In this document: one piece after another, positions 1 through 9,757 of the stretch
How positions within the stretch are numbered: the first letter of the stretch is position 1
How the letters are laid out: the number at the start of each line of letters is the position of its first letter
NCBI RefSeq assembly: GCF_043641925.1
Contig: NZ_JBHZRU010000006.1
Coordinates: forward strand, 95,289 to 159,288
From: Paenisporosarcina quisquiliarum_A
GTDB taxonomy: Bacteria; Bacillota; Bacilli; Bacillales_A; Planococcaceae
DNA: 64,000 nt
Reading direction: 5' to 3'
The notes under the pieces: generated by a model
What the model was told of the DNA's origin: nothing
Database searches by the model: none
Seen by the model: only the letters and a program-made list of their open reading frames with translations
Position numbers and translations under genes: made by a program

Positions 1-2004
1 TTTTTTCTTTAAATCAAAAGCCAGTACCAACACTTTGGCCATTTGTGCGCGAGTTAAATTTTCTTGAGGATTAAACTTACCAAGATCACCAGAAACCAAT
101 CCTGCTAACTGGGCTTTTTTAATCTCTGGATAATATCGATAGGTTACTTGTACATCAACAAAGTCAGCTGCCTCTAAAACTGATGGTAAATCAATAGCTT
201 TTGAAAGTAAAACCGTTACATGGTCACGACGTATAGAAGAGTGAGGTTTGAAAGTATTGTCTTCATAACCTAATATAATGTGTCGATCTCTTAATTGATT
301 AATATCTTTATATGCCCAAAATTCCGATGGTACATCGCTAAAATCAGGCAAATGAATTTCTTCAATAACATTTATTTTTATCTCAATAGTTTTATTATCG
401 TACGTAGCCTTAACATATGTTTCGCCAGCACTTTTTAGCTGGATATTCCCTTGAATTACTTCAGCGATGATGTTGTCTTCAGATATCCAAGTCGACTCCT
501 TTGTGACATTTTCAACTGAACCATCTTCCCTTGTCGCTTCCATTTCCACTTGTATAAAATCTCCGATTTGTCCGTCAATGACACTAATACTTGGAGTTAC
601 AAACGATACAGGGTTTGCTTCCACGACTTCAATTGGTATTTTTGTGGATAGACCGCCATATGAAACTGAAATATTCCCTTCACCAATCCGAAGTGCGTCT
701 ACTTTGCCTTCTAGAACAGTTGCAATTGCATTTTCACTAGAATTCCATACTGCTTCATTGGAAATATTAATTTCTGTGCCATCTTTAAGAACAACGACTG
801 CATCTAATTCTACAGATTCCCCAGGAAATAATTTGATGTTTTCATTTGAAATCTTTAAATCAATTGCTGGATTACCTGTTGACGGTACTCCAAAAAGAGG
901 TAGTTTTAGATCTGAAGCGATCACTAATCCATTTCCAAAAAACTGGTCAAAGCCTGGTAATCCTAAATCCAACGTATGATTTATTAATAAAGATCTTAAT
1001 TGATAATTAGATAATGATGGATATGCTTGTTTTAATAAAGCTAAATAACCTGATACAAAAGGTGTCGCCATTGAAGTCCCATTAAGTCGAGCATATGAGT
1101 TATTAAGGTATGTACTTAATACTGCAACGCCAGGAGCTACCACTTCAACATCTGGACCAGTGGAAGAAAAAGAAGCAAACCTATTATTTTGATCAATTGC
1201 TCCTACTGCAATAACAGACGGGTATCTTGCCGGAAAGTCCACAGTGTCACCTGATTTTGTCCCATCGTTACCCGCGGCAGCAACAAGCAAAATACCCTCG
1301 TCATATGCTTTATCCACTATGTCTTTAAAAGCAGGTGACTCTGATTGAGTACTCAAGCTTAAATTGATAATATCCATTTGGTTTTGAATTGCCCAATTGA
1401 CTCCTGCAATCACATTCGACAAATAAGCACTACCTTTTTCATCCATTGTTTTAACGGCATATAATTCAACGCCCGAAGCTACACCTTTAACACCGTATCC
1501 ATTGTCACTTGCACTGATAATACCGGCAACATGCGTACCATGACCATTATCATCTTGATAGGAATTGGTGTAATCCACGAACGACACTCCACCCGCAATC
1601 ACTAAATCCTCATGACTTGAAATACCTGAATCAATAACTGCAACCTTTACCCCTTTTCCTGTATAACCCGTTTGCCAAGTTTTAGTAATATTTATAGATT
1701 GGATACCCCAATCCAAAACTTGTGAATTAGATTTAATTACAAGATCTTTCTCTATTCGTTTAATCGAAGGATCTTTTTTTAATTCTTGAATGCCTTTTTC
1801 TGAAACCGATACAGCTGCAACCGCAATATCATCAAACTCTATGTTAATCTCACCATCCACTTGCTCAATAACCTCTTCACTTATTTGATCATTGAATGTG
1901 ATGAGTACTCTTTGATCTTGCGAATCTTCTGCGGAAACAACAGAAACGTTGGCTATTAATATAAGAAAAATAAGTGTTAAAAACACTTTTTGAAAATGAC
2001 TCAT
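1..2004 (-). CDS. SLH-anchored subtilisin-like (S8) serine protease, 3' end beyond window
   Basis: The minus frame from ATG 2004 is open to the left edge (668 codons). The RBS TAAAGGAGAT lies at 2011-2020. Residues 1-25 form a signal peptide ending VVSA. A short propeptide-like region (VLITFND, AVAAVSV) precedes the S8 domain, whose catalytic triad is visible: Asp in VAVIDSGIS (about D125), His in NGHGTHVAG (about H155) and Ser in GTSMATP. Bacterial-Ig-like beta domains follow, then at least two SLH motifs at the visible end (..NLTRAQMAKVLVLAFDL). It should be secreted, bound to the wall polymer through SLH, and cut surface or extracellular proteins. It is transcribed away from the neighbouring SLH gene at 2257. 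The protein probably ends a few residues outside the window. Family is certain; substrate is unknown. Confidence 0.95.
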   Translation of the reverse strand, partial: MSHFQKVFLTLIFLILIANVSVVSAEDSQDQRVLITFNDQISEEVIEQVDGEINIEFDDIAVAAVSVSEKGIQELKKDPSIKRIEKDLVIKSNSQVLDWGIQSINITKTWQTGYTGKGVKVAVIDSGISSHEDLVIAGGVSFVDYTNSYQDDNGHGTHVAGIISASDNGYGVKGVASGVELYAVKTMDEKGSAYLSNVIAGVNWAIQNQMDIINLSLSTQSESPAFKDIVDKAYDEGILLVAAAGNDGTKSGDTVDFPARYPSVIAVGAIDQNNRFASFSSTGPDVEVVAPGVAVLSTYLNNSYARLNGTSMATPFVSGYLALLKQAYPSLSNYQLRSLLINHTLDLGLPGFDQFFGNGLVIASDLKLPLFGVPSTGNPAIDLKISNENIKLFPGESVELDAVVVLKDGTEINISNEAVWNSSENAIATVLEGKVDALRIGEGNISVSYGGLSTKIPIEVVEANPVSFVTPSISVIDGQIGDFIQVEMEATREDGSVENVTKESTWISEDNIIAEVIQGNIQLKSAGETYVKATYDNKTIEIKINVIEEIHLPDFSDVPSEFWAYKDINQLRDRHIILGYEDNTFKPHSSIRRDHVTVLLSKAIDLPSVLEAADFVDVQVTYRYYPEIKKAQLAGLVSGDLGKFNPQENLTRAQMAKVLVLAFDLKKK

Positions 2005-2256
2005 TTCACTATCTCCTTTAAAACTGTTTATTAAAAATATAATCTCTCGTTTATATCGGACATCTTCCGATTCTATACATAAGTCATTTGTTTTAAATGC
2101 GTTCTTCTGAAACTACGATAATTGTGCTAGATAGTCTAAATTACTCAATAGTTATCCCTTTCTATCTATTATTTAATGAATTTAAAATATAGAACACATT
2201 GCCCTATTCAATTCCCAATGTTTTTCTTGTATATTTTTACAAAAGGAGGAATTGTT

Positions 2257-3714
2257 ATGAAGTACTTTTTCTATGTAACTATGATTTTTTCCATATTATT
2301 AACTTTTTCTTTACCTAATGAAGTTTTTGCTAAAGGTAAACAATACCACGATGTAGTAGGATTATGGGCTGAGATGGAAATAAACTATCTTTCTGGTGAA
2401 GGTGTGATTAGCGGCTATCCGGATGGCCTTTTTAGACCGAATAAAGAAATCACGAGATTTCAAGCTGCTGCTATGCTGAAGAAGGCTTTGAATATTCCTA
2501 CTAATGATTCACTAAATTCTATTTTTAAAGATATTTCCAAAGAGTCTCCTATGTATGGCATTGCAGCCACAATGAATGAACTTGGTATTATGAGAGGTTC
2601 AAACGGATATTTCCGACCTGGGGAATCCCTATCCCGTGCTCAAATGGCGGTAATATTACGACGAGCATATGAACTCCCTCATACCGAAAGACCATTTTTT
2701 ATAGATGTTGAACCCAATCATTGGGCATTTTTTGATATAAACTCATTGACAGAAGAAAGAATTGCAGGTGGTTATCCAGATGGCTCTTTTAAACCATCAA
2801 ATGCCGTGACACGTGCTCAATATTCTGTATTTTTAGCAAGAGCAATGGATGACAACTTGAAATTAGGTTCAGCAAAACAAAAAGTTGCGCTGACTGGCAA
2901 AAGCATTACGTATGATGGATATCGATATTCATTTACCTCTCAATTTCCTAATTCGGTGGAAAAAGACTATATTGTTAAACGAAATTTATCTAGTAAAACT
3001 GATTCAGTCCTAGTAGATGCATCTAAATTAGTTGATTCAGAAGGATATCCTTATTTAATGGAAGACGACTTTGGAGGTTCTGAAGGAGCATTATTCGAAC
3101 GAGAAATGATGATATATGGGAACGAGCTATATTATTTAATTTTTCCAGAGATGAATTTTAACATAACTCAAGTTAAACAAAGCACTTTGATGAAGGTTTC
3201 ACTTAATGGTGGAAAATCGGAACCAGTCTTTAAAAAGGTCTTTGCATATGGAAGTGAAGGCTATAAATCACTTGATGGGAAACGTCGGTTGGATGGTTTA
3301 GGACCGATTGCTACTAAAAAGGTTCGTAACTATACAATATGGAATGATAAAATTTATTTCATAAAATCCGTAGAAAAACATACTGGGCTAGATATTGTAT
3401 CTCAGGAGAACCTTTCAAAAAAAGGGGAAAATGTGTCCTTATATATATCAGACTTAAACGGGACGAATGTTCGACCGTTAAAAACACTTAATATTTTTAC
3501 TTATTCAAACGTAGAGAACCAACCTTATTACGATACAGTCGCAATAGATCATTCAAGTATTTACTTTGCTAATGAAAACGGGGTTTTTGAATTGGATTTA
3601 AGCACCCTAAATACAATAAAAATCTCTAAAATCGTTGCATCAGAAATTAGTACAGATATTAATTTTGTATATATTACTGATTTCAATGGTAACAAGAGAA
3701 AAATAAAAAAATAA
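2257..3714 (+). CDS. Secreted SLH-domain surface protein with propeller-like C-terminal half
   Basis: I start at ATG 2257, behind AAAAGGAGGA (2241-2250), rather than at the upstream in-frame ATG 2176, which would add an unrelated leader. The 485-residue product begins with a signal peptide (MKYFFYVTMIFSILLTFSL...EVFAKG). Three SLH motifs fill roughly residues 27-205 (GVISGYPDGLFRPNKEITRFQ; GIMRGSNGYFRPGESLSRAQ; RIAGGYPDGSFKPSNAVTRAQ). The rest has short beta motifs of the DUF5050 or TolB-like propeller kind (IYFIKSVEK, LYISDLNGTNVRPLK, IYFANENGVFELDLS). That resemblance is a weak guess from hydrophobic patterning. It is likely a wall-bound surface protein of unknown role. A strong hairpin terminator follows directly. 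Confidence 0.9.
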   Translation: MKYFFYVTMIFSILLTFSLPNEVFAKGKQYHDVVGLWAEMEINYLSGEGVISGYPDGLFRPNKEITRFQAAAMLKKALNIPTNDSLNSIFKDISKESPMYGIAATMNELGIMRGSNGYFRPGESLSRAQMAVILRRAYELPHTERPFFIDVEPNHWAFFDINSLTEERIAGGYPDGSFKPSNAVTRAQYSVFLARAMDDNLKLGSAKQKVALTGKSITYDGYRYSFTSQFPNSVEKDYIVKRNLSSKTDSVLVDASKLVDSEGYPYLMEDDFGGSEGALFEREMMIYGNELYYLIFPEMNFNITQVKQSTLMKVSLNGGKSEPVFKKVFAYGSEGYKSLDGKRRLDGLGPIATKKVRNYTIWNDKIYFIKSVEKHTGLDIVSQENLSKKGENVSLYISDLNGTNVRPLKTLNIFTYSNVENQPYYDTVAIDHSSIYFANENGVFELDLSTLNTIKISKIVASEISTDINFVYITDFNGNKRKIKK

Positions 3715-3733
3715 TTTCAAATGAAAGATAAAG

Positions 3734-3770
3734 GAGAACGTCATGAATTTTTCATGACGTTCTCAATTTT
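3734..3770 (+). terminator. Rho-independent terminator of the SLH gene
   Basis: A perfect 14-bp stem (GAGAACGTCATGAA with its complement, loop TTT) lies 20 bp after the stop and is followed by AATTTT. Confidence 0.85.
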
Positions 3771-4221
3771 CCATTAATATAAATTGTGTTTTTACACAAT
3801 AAAAAAAATGCCTAAGAAGAATCTTAGACACTTTAGAGAAGAAAGGATCGATGGCTCACCAACCATAAAAATCCCTTCACTCACTACTATTACCCGCTAG
3901 TGTAGACATTAACCATGAAATTTATTCCAATAAAATATTGAGATATTTCAGCCTATTAATGAAATGTACTTACTTTTGGTGAATGATGAAATTTAAATTA
4001 ATTGTACTAAAGACATGCTTTATTAAATATACAAACTTTTAAATAAGATTTGTTATAACCGTTCAATATATACAAAGTATGACTTGGGAGATACTCATTT
4101 CTAATTCATCCCCAAATGTCATTACAAATATATGATGAGATATACAAAGACATACCAAATTTGTTCTTAGTCCAGACTATTTATTTAGCTCACCCGATAA
4201 AATCATAAACTACAAAAATAA
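3771..4221. other. Gene-free AT-rich stretch
   Basis: Apart from the S-layer start relic at 3833-3874 it holds two small hairpins (3783-3800 and 3812-3827) with no downstream T-run in a useful orientation. I see no convincing gene or promoter. Confidence 0.5.
3833..3874 (+). pseudogene. Relic of an S-layer gene leader and start
   Basis: Positions 3848-3865 match 18 of 18 bases with the start of the main S-layer gene (minus strand, 34004-33987), including the ATG and codons MAHQP; here the sixth codon is TAA. Similarity continues upstream (TTAGAGaAGaAA against TTAGAGgAGgAA of the S-layer RBS) and a little downstream (AAATCcC against AAATCtC). I read it as the decayed 5' end of a second S-layer gene copy. 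Beyond about 3875 the likeness is lost. Confidence 0.5.
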
Positions 4222-5271
4222 ATGACTATCTTAAAGATATCGAGGCGAAATTATGAAAAAACATTACTATTAGTTGGTTTAACGTTCATTTTATTATTTA
4301 CGGAATTTTTCGAAGTACAAGCTGCAACAGTACATTACAATGATGTGAAAACAACAGACAATTTCTATTATGCTGTTGAGAATCTTTTAAACCAAGATGC
4401 AATTAGTAGTACTTTACCGGAATTTTATCCATACAAACCTATTACTCGAGGTCAAGCTGCTAGTATTATTGTAAAAGTATTAGGTCTAGATATTACAAAT
4501 GTTAAGGATCCACACTTCACAGATGTTCCTCCAACACATCAATTCTATCCATACATTGCTGCCCTACAAAATGAAGGAATTATTGGTGGCTATTCGGATA
4601 AGCGATATGGAGTCAACGATCCGCTAAAACGTGGGCAAATGACAAAAATATTAGTGGATGGTTTCAATATACCATTGATTGGAATATACGATGCGAATTT
4701 AGAAAATTACTCTGATGTATATAGAGCCTATGTTGATACAAATGATGGTTATAATTATATAGCTTTTAAAGCTCCTTTCGGAAAATATATTTATACAATG
4801 GATTATTATGGATATATTTCAGGCTTCAAAGATAATACTTTTAGAATGAATGCCTATCTTAATCGCTTACAACTTGCATTAATGATTGAAAAAATCCAAA
4901 GAAAAAGAGAGGACTTTGATTACTTCTTTTTCAAAGATTTCGGCTTAGAAAGTAAAGAGACCTATGATACTATAGTAGGAGAACATGGGGAAACACGATT
5001 TGTTTCTCTTGATTCATCTATAATTTCAATAATTGATACAATTGATGATACATCTTTTGGACTCCAAAAAACTTTTCAACCGCCAGTTGCAGATCAAATG
5101 ATAATAAGAAATGATAATGAGTACGCAATACTTAAACCACATAAAGCAGGAACAACCCAACTCTCTCATATTTCTGAACCTACAAAAAACGGACGAATTA
5201 CAACAATAATTGATGTTGTAGTAACCGAAGAGAATGATAAATTGAATGTTGCCATTAAAAAAGCACCTTAA
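4222..5271 (+). CDS. Secreted SLH-domain protein (start region possibly frameshifted)
   Basis: A 349-residue product with a signal peptide (KTLLLVGLTFILLFTEFFEVQAA) and three SLH motifs in about residues 35-225 (FYPYKPITRGQAASIIVKVLGL; IIGGYSDKRYGVNDPLKRGQ; GYISGFKDNTFRMNAYLNRLQ). The last 115 residues are unrecognised. ATG 4222 has no visible RBS. A better-looking start (GAGG at 4242-4245, then ATG 4253 followed by six A) is out of frame; one more A would give MKKTLLLVGL in frame with the signal peptide. The annotated start may therefore be an artefact of a homopolymer shift. It lies between two other SLH genes on the same strand, each with its own terminator, so it is probably transcribed alone. 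Confidence 0.85.
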   Translation: MTILKISRRNYEKTLLLVGLTFILLFTEFFEVQAATVHYNDVKTTDNFYYAVENLLNQDAISSTLPEFYPYKPITRGQAASIIVKVLGLDITNVKDPHFTDVPPTHQFYPYIAALQNEGIIGGYSDKRYGVNDPLKRGQMTKILVDGFNIPLIGIYDANLENYSDVYRAYVDTNDGYNYIAFKAPFGKYIYTMDYYGYISGFKDNTFRMNAYLNRLQLALMIEKIQRKREDFDYFFFKDFGLESKETYDTIVGEHGETRFVSLDSSIISIIDTIDDTSFGLQKTFQPPVADQMIIRNDNEYAILKPHKAGTTQLSHISEPTKNGRITTIIDVVVTEENDKLNVAIKKAP

Positions 5272-5343
5272 CTTCGGTTTTTATAGCTCGCCCATATGAA
5301 TCAAAACATAGCCAAGATTATCTATCTATTGAAACCAAAAGCT

Positions 5344-5386
5344 AAAAGAACGAACAAGTTGACGCAGTCAATAAGTTCGTTCTTTT
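5344..5386. terminator. Bidirectional hairpin terminator
   Basis: AAAAGAACGAAC pairs with GTTCGTTCTTTT (12 bp, 19-base loop) between two SLH genes. The rest of the gene-free stretch 5272-5642 shows only the RBS TTAGGGGGA just before the next ATG. Confidence 0.85.
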
Positions 5387-5642
5387 ATTTTCCAACAATA
5401 TTAGACAATAAGTAAGATTCTATGTGGTTTAACCGATAGAAAGATACGCCAGTAATATTGGTCGAGTACCAACGTATAAAATGCTGTCCATATTGAGTTG
5501 ATTTCCGTGAAATTTTAAATAAAGAATTCATAACTCTAATCAGCACTGATTGTAGTAATTTAGAACCAATTTTAGTAATATCGACTTAAAAGGTATTAAT
5601 TCCCTATTAATCCAGTTAATCTAATATTAGGGGGAATTCAAA

Positions 5643-7091
5643 ATGAAAAAATTATTAATTAGTGGCTTATTAGCTTTAACCTTTGCACTTACTACTTCTA
5701 CTTTTGCTGCAGCGAAAGAATTTACAGATGTACCTACGACACATCAGTTTTATGATCACATCCATTACCTTTACGATGAAACCATTATTACTGGTTATGA
5801 AAATAATCAATTTAAACCTGATGAAGAACTTTCTAGGGGACATGCAGCAGTAATGTTAGCCCGTGCATTCGATTTAGATTTAACTCCTCGAGAGACAGTT
5901 TTCAAAGATGTAAATAAAACGATTTCTGGAGCTGTTCAATCCGCATATGAAGCTGGAATTATTAATGGGAAAAGCCCAACTTCATTTGCACCAAACGACA
6001 AAATTACTCGCCAGCAAATGGCCATGTTATTGGCAAGAGCATTTAAGCTCGAAGAAGAGTCTGCGAAAGAATTTAGTGATGTTGGTTTGCAAAAGGAATC
6101 TTACTCAGCAATTCGTAAAATACATGCATTTGGTATAACAGAAGGTGTGAATGATACCCACTTTAATCCAGGAGGGTTTGTAACACGTAAACATTTTTCA
6201 GCGTTTCTTGCACGTGGATTGAACGAAGACCTGAGACTTGATTCATCAAGTTGTGGGTATGATGAAGATTTACGAACTAACCCTAGTCGCCAAACACTAA
6301 ATTGTATGATTACTAATGCTGCACGTAATGCTGATGGAATCATTCCGCCTGAAATTGTTAAAGGAATTGTTAATGTTGAAAATGGTGAATGGAAACATTA
6401 CGAACCTAATGGTGAACCTATTATATCTTTTGATGATGGAATTGGGTTAATGCAAATTACTAACATACAAGATTATGATGTAGAGAAATTAAAATACAGC
6501 ATTGAATATAATATTGAAGTTGCAATTGATATGCTTCTTTATCACTTTAATCGGTCAGACCTACCTAAAATAGGTGCTCATGATCCGAACCAATTGGAAA
6601 GTTGGTATTTTGCGGTTATGGCTTATAATGGGACTAAATCGGTAAATAGCCCTTTTTATAAAGCGACTGGTGAACCTAATCCAACTGCTTATCAAGAGAA
6701 AGTATTCTTAGCTATTAATACATCTAGCCAACGAGCAACAAATATTCCAGCGATACAAATGTCTTTAAAAGACTTTACTTATGGTGCAGAAACTAATGAA
6801 ACAATTGTTTTTAATAAACTTAAATTTATGATGAGTTCTGAAGGAACACGTTCGAATGATCGTTTCAAAACAGGTGATCAATCAAAAATGGTAAATACGC
6901 GTCTACGTGAAAAGCCAAGTACTAATTCTGAAAAAGTTGAAGTCCCAGTTGGTACACCAATTAAAATAGTTGGTGGACCCTTATATGACTTCTCATCAAC
7001 TGCCGCAAATAACTTTATTTGGTATCCAGTTGAAATCATGATTAATGGGAAAAAAGATTATCTATATGCTCCTTCACAAAGCATAGAATAA
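5643..7091 (+). CDS. SLH-anchored lytic transglycosylase with SH3-like tail
   Basis: A 482-residue product with a signal peptide (MKKLLISGLLALTFALTTSTFAAA), three SLH motifs in about residues 25-195 (ITGYENNQFKPDEELSRGHA; IINGKSPTSFAPNDKITRQQ; ITEGVNDTHFNPGGFVTRKH), then a lysozyme-like lytic transglycosylase domain (about 210-365): probable catalytic Glu in VNVENGEW, the GLMQIT motif and the MAYNG motif. A C-terminal bacterial SH3-like domain (about 415-482, NTRLREKPSTNSEKVEV) is of the kind that binds peptidoglycan. The family cuts the glycan strand between MurNAc and GlcNAc. It should act outside the cell, held on the wall by SLH domains, in wall remodelling or turnover. The start follows a GGGGGA RBS. 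Confidence 0.93.
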   Translation: MKKLLISGLLALTFALTTSTFAAAKEFTDVPTTHQFYDHIHYLYDETIITGYENNQFKPDEELSRGHAAVMLARAFDLDLTPRETVFKDVNKTISGAVQSAYEAGIINGKSPTSFAPNDKITRQQMAMLLARAFKLEEESAKEFSDVGLQKESYSAIRKIHAFGITEGVNDTHFNPGGFVTRKHFSAFLARGLNEDLRLDSSSCGYDEDLRTNPSRQTLNCMITNAARNADGIIPPEIVKGIVNVENGEWKHYEPNGEPIISFDDGIGLMQITNIQDYDVEKLKYSIEYNIEVAIDMLLYHFNRSDLPKIGAHDPNQLESWYFAVMAYNGTKSVNSPFYKATGEPNPTAYQEKVFLAINTSSQRATNIPAIQMSLKDFTYGAETNETIVFNKLKFMMSSEGTRSNDRFKTGDQSKMVNTRLREKPSTNSEKVEVPVGTPIKIVGGPLYDFSSTAANNFIWYPVEIMINGKKDYLYAPSQSIE

Positions 7092-7133
7092 TAGAATCGA
7101 GCCATCAGTTAATAAAGATAAATTAATATTACG

Positions 7134-7180
7134 AAAAGAGCGTTACACTTCAATATAGATAAGAAGTGTAACGCTCTTTT
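7134..7180. terminator. Perfect 18-bp hairpin terminator
   Basis: AAAAGAGCGTTACACTTC and its exact complement enclose an 11-base loop, giving T-runs on both strands. Confidence 0.9.
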
Positions 7181-7189
7181 ATTGTATAG

Positions 7190-8452
7190 AGGCGTAAAAT
7201 ATCTTGTGTAAATGAATAAATAGAAAAAAGAAGACCTTTTCTTGTAGAATTAAGTCACCACAACCAATTTACAGAAAAGAGGCCTTCCCTATGAACCATT
7301 TTACATCAGATACCAAGCAAGCTCTAGTGAAAAAAGAAGACATCACTGCAGTATTCCGTTTTCACTTAGAAGCAGCCGTAAATACATTACTTAAAACAGA
7401 GCTTACGGCTTTCCTGGATTATGAAAAATACGACCGAATCGGCTTTAATTCAGGTAATTCTCGAAATGGCGCTTACTCTCGTACACTCCATACGGAGTAT
7501 CGGGACTTAGAAGTGACCATTCCTCGTGATCGAAACGGTGAATTTAAACAACAGACTGTAGCTCCATATAAACGATCAAACGACACCCTAAAGTCTTATG
7601 TGATTCATATGTTTCAAAAAGGAGTGACTATGAGTGAACAAGTGGAAGCTTTTAAAACAAGACCACTATATTCTCGGTATGTGTGTGTCTATTTAGATGC
7701 TACATATATTGCCCTTAAGCGTGACACTGGTTCAAAAGAAGCTGTCTATATTGTGGTTGGAATCCGTGAGGATGGCTCTAAAGAAGTACTTACATATACG
7801 ATTGCTCTAACTGAATCTGCTTTCTTTTGGAAAGAGCTGTTGGAAGATATTAAGGCTCGTGGTGCGGAAGAAATCCTTTTGTTTATTTCAGACGTCTGAA
7901 AGGCATTACTGATCGCATTTTTGAAGTTTCCCCTGATGCTCAGTACCAATCTTGTTGCGTTCACCTCTCACGTAACATCGCTCATAAAGTCCGTGTAACA
8001 GATCGTTTAGAAATCTGTGAAGATTTCAAATCGTTCTATCGCTCTGAGAATCGTGAAATGGGTGAGAAAGCACTTGAAGATTTCGTGAAAAAGTGGAAAT
8101 CAACCTATCCAAAAGGACAAAATCATTAATGGAAAACCCATATATATTCACATTCTACAGCTTTCCAAAATCGATCTGGATAAGCATTTATTCAACGAAT
8201 TTAATTGAGTCGTTTAACAAACAAATCAAGAAATATGGTAAACGTAAAGAGCAATTTCCAAATCAAGAATCCCTTGAGAGGTTTCTTGTTTCTCAATTTG
8301 ACATATACAATCAAAAGTTTTCTACTCGATGTCATTTAGGTTTTGATCAAGCTCGAGCAGAACTGGCAGCCATGTTCAAAGAATATTAAGAATGGGTGCA
8401 TGCACCTACAAGAAAAGTTTTTCATTATTTACACAAACTTCTTGACGCTCCC
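7190..8452 (+). mobile_element. Decayed IS256-family insertion sequence
   Basis: The left end (about 7190-7216, ..GCGT...TGTGTAAATGAAT) and the right end (about 8424-8452, read on the minus strand ..GCGT...TGTGTAAATAAT) are imperfect inverted repeats flanking a broken Mutator/IS256-type transposase gene. No clear target-site duplication is visible, in keeping with age or rearrangement. Confidence 0.85.
7291..8389 (+). pseudogene. IS256-family transposase, deleted and frameshifted
   Basis: The N-terminal part (MNHFTSDTKQALVKKEDITA, SGNSRNGAYSRT, IPRDRNGEFKQQ) and the DDE parts (YLDATYIALKRDT; ISD-GLKGITD; STNLIESFNKQIKKYG) are typical of the family. It is broken three times. About 30 or more residues are missing after MFQKGVTMSE (near 7640). 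One base is lost near 7894, where SDG should continue but a TGA appears. A second shift lies near 8120 (between TYPK and ENPYIFTFY). No full transposase can be made. The RBS AGAGG lies before ATG 7291. Confidence 0.93.
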
Positions 8453-8684
8453 GGTTTCATTTATGTAAATAACACTAAGACCTCTATTTGCTTACTACAA
8501 ATTTTTTATTAAACTGAATAAAAATAGTATGATTGTTGTTACAACATCTACCATGCTCATCAGCTATTAATAATCCCTTCATATTATATACACATTGAAC
8601 TGTGTGTTTGAATGTGAGGAACAGTTGTTAATAGTGTTGATATTATTCCCATTGTAGAAATGAGTTAACACCGGAGGAATTTTA

Positions 8685-9607
8685 ATGACGAAAACATGTT
8701 ATAAAAAAAAAAGAAAAAGTGGCCATGGATTGTAGGCATCCTTTTACTAATGACAACCGTTTTCCTATTAAGTGTTTACCTAAGTTTCTCTTCTGCAATA
8801 AAAGAAATTCATAGTCCACTTAAACGTGAAGTATCTGATTTGCGGGTCGGTGAAATAAAACTAGAATAAAAAGAGCCATTCTCAGTTTTCCTACTTGGAG
8901 TTGACGAGCGTGAAGATGATGTAGGACGTTCTGATACCATTATTGTCATGGTGGTCAATCCTACAGAAAAGTCGACTAAAATGGTGAGTGTTCCTCGTGA
9001 TACATACACTGAAATAATTGGACGTGGAATAAAGGATAAAATAAATCATGCCTACGCGTTCGGCGGCCTAGGAATGTCTATGGATACAGTTGAAAAGTTA
9101 TTTGATATTCCTATTGACTACATTGTTAAAGTTAATATGGAAGGATTTGAAGATATTGTGGATGCTGTTGGTGGTGTCACAATAGATAATACTTTCGCTT
9201 TTTCTGCTGGACCTCATGATTACCCCAAAGGAAATGTAAACTTGAATGGTAAAGCAGCATTGTCATTTGTACGTATGAGATATGACGATCCAGAAGGTGA
9301 TTTCGGTAGACAGAACCGACAAAAACAAGTCACCCAAGCGATATTAAAAGAAGGTGCTTCAGTTAACAGTTTACTCAATTATCGTAGTATTTTTAATGCA
9401 CTGGGTGCTAATGTGAAATCCAATATGGAGTTTAAAGAAATGGTAGATGTCCAAGCCAATTATCGTGATGCAGTAGGAGAATTAGAACAACTGTACTTTG
9501 AAAAAGGAACAGGCGGAAAACAGAATGGCGTTTGGTATTATTACATGGATGAAATTGAGTTAAAGAAAGTCCAGGATAGATTGAAGAAGCATTTGGATTT
9601 GAAATAA
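8685..9607 (+). pseudogene. LytR-CpsA-Psr (LCP) family gene, broken
   Basis: RBS GGAGGA (8673-8678) and ATG 8685 begin a frame that stops after 16 codons. A run of ten A (8703-8712) separates it from the frame encoding the membrane anchor (WPWIVGILLLMTTVFLLSVYLS). That frame has an in-frame TAA at 8867-8869 before the LCP domain (FLLGVDERE, GRSDTIIVMVV, SVPRDTYTEI, INHAYAFGG, GGVTIDN, LSFVRMRYDDPEGDFGR). LCP enzymes attach anionic glycopolymers to peptidoglycan, which fits the neighbouring glycan cluster. The catalytic domain is still open from about 8870 to 9607, but with two lesions in front of it the native membrane protein is not made unless slippage and readthrough occur. Confidence 0.88.
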
Positions 9608-9757
9608 AAATAAGAGCCAATACAATCAGTCTTCTTTATTGACTAATTTTATTGGCTTTATTGTTGTTAAGAATAGTTTAATGAAGGAAATTCTTACATA
9701 TTCTTTTTCTTACAAATATTCCAATTATTTTTAACAGGTCATTAATGAATTAGGGAT

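Noticed and set aside
467..979. A 170-codon plus-strand frame
   Set aside because: It is the antisense shadow of the S8 protease gene, with no RBS and no recognisable protein features.
3783..3800. Hairpin with an A-run as a terminator
   Set aside because: The A-run is on the wrong side for either strand to give a T-run after the stem.
7190..8452. Active IS256-type element
   Set aside because: The transposase has a large internal deletion and two frameshifts, and the ends are imperfect without a target duplication.
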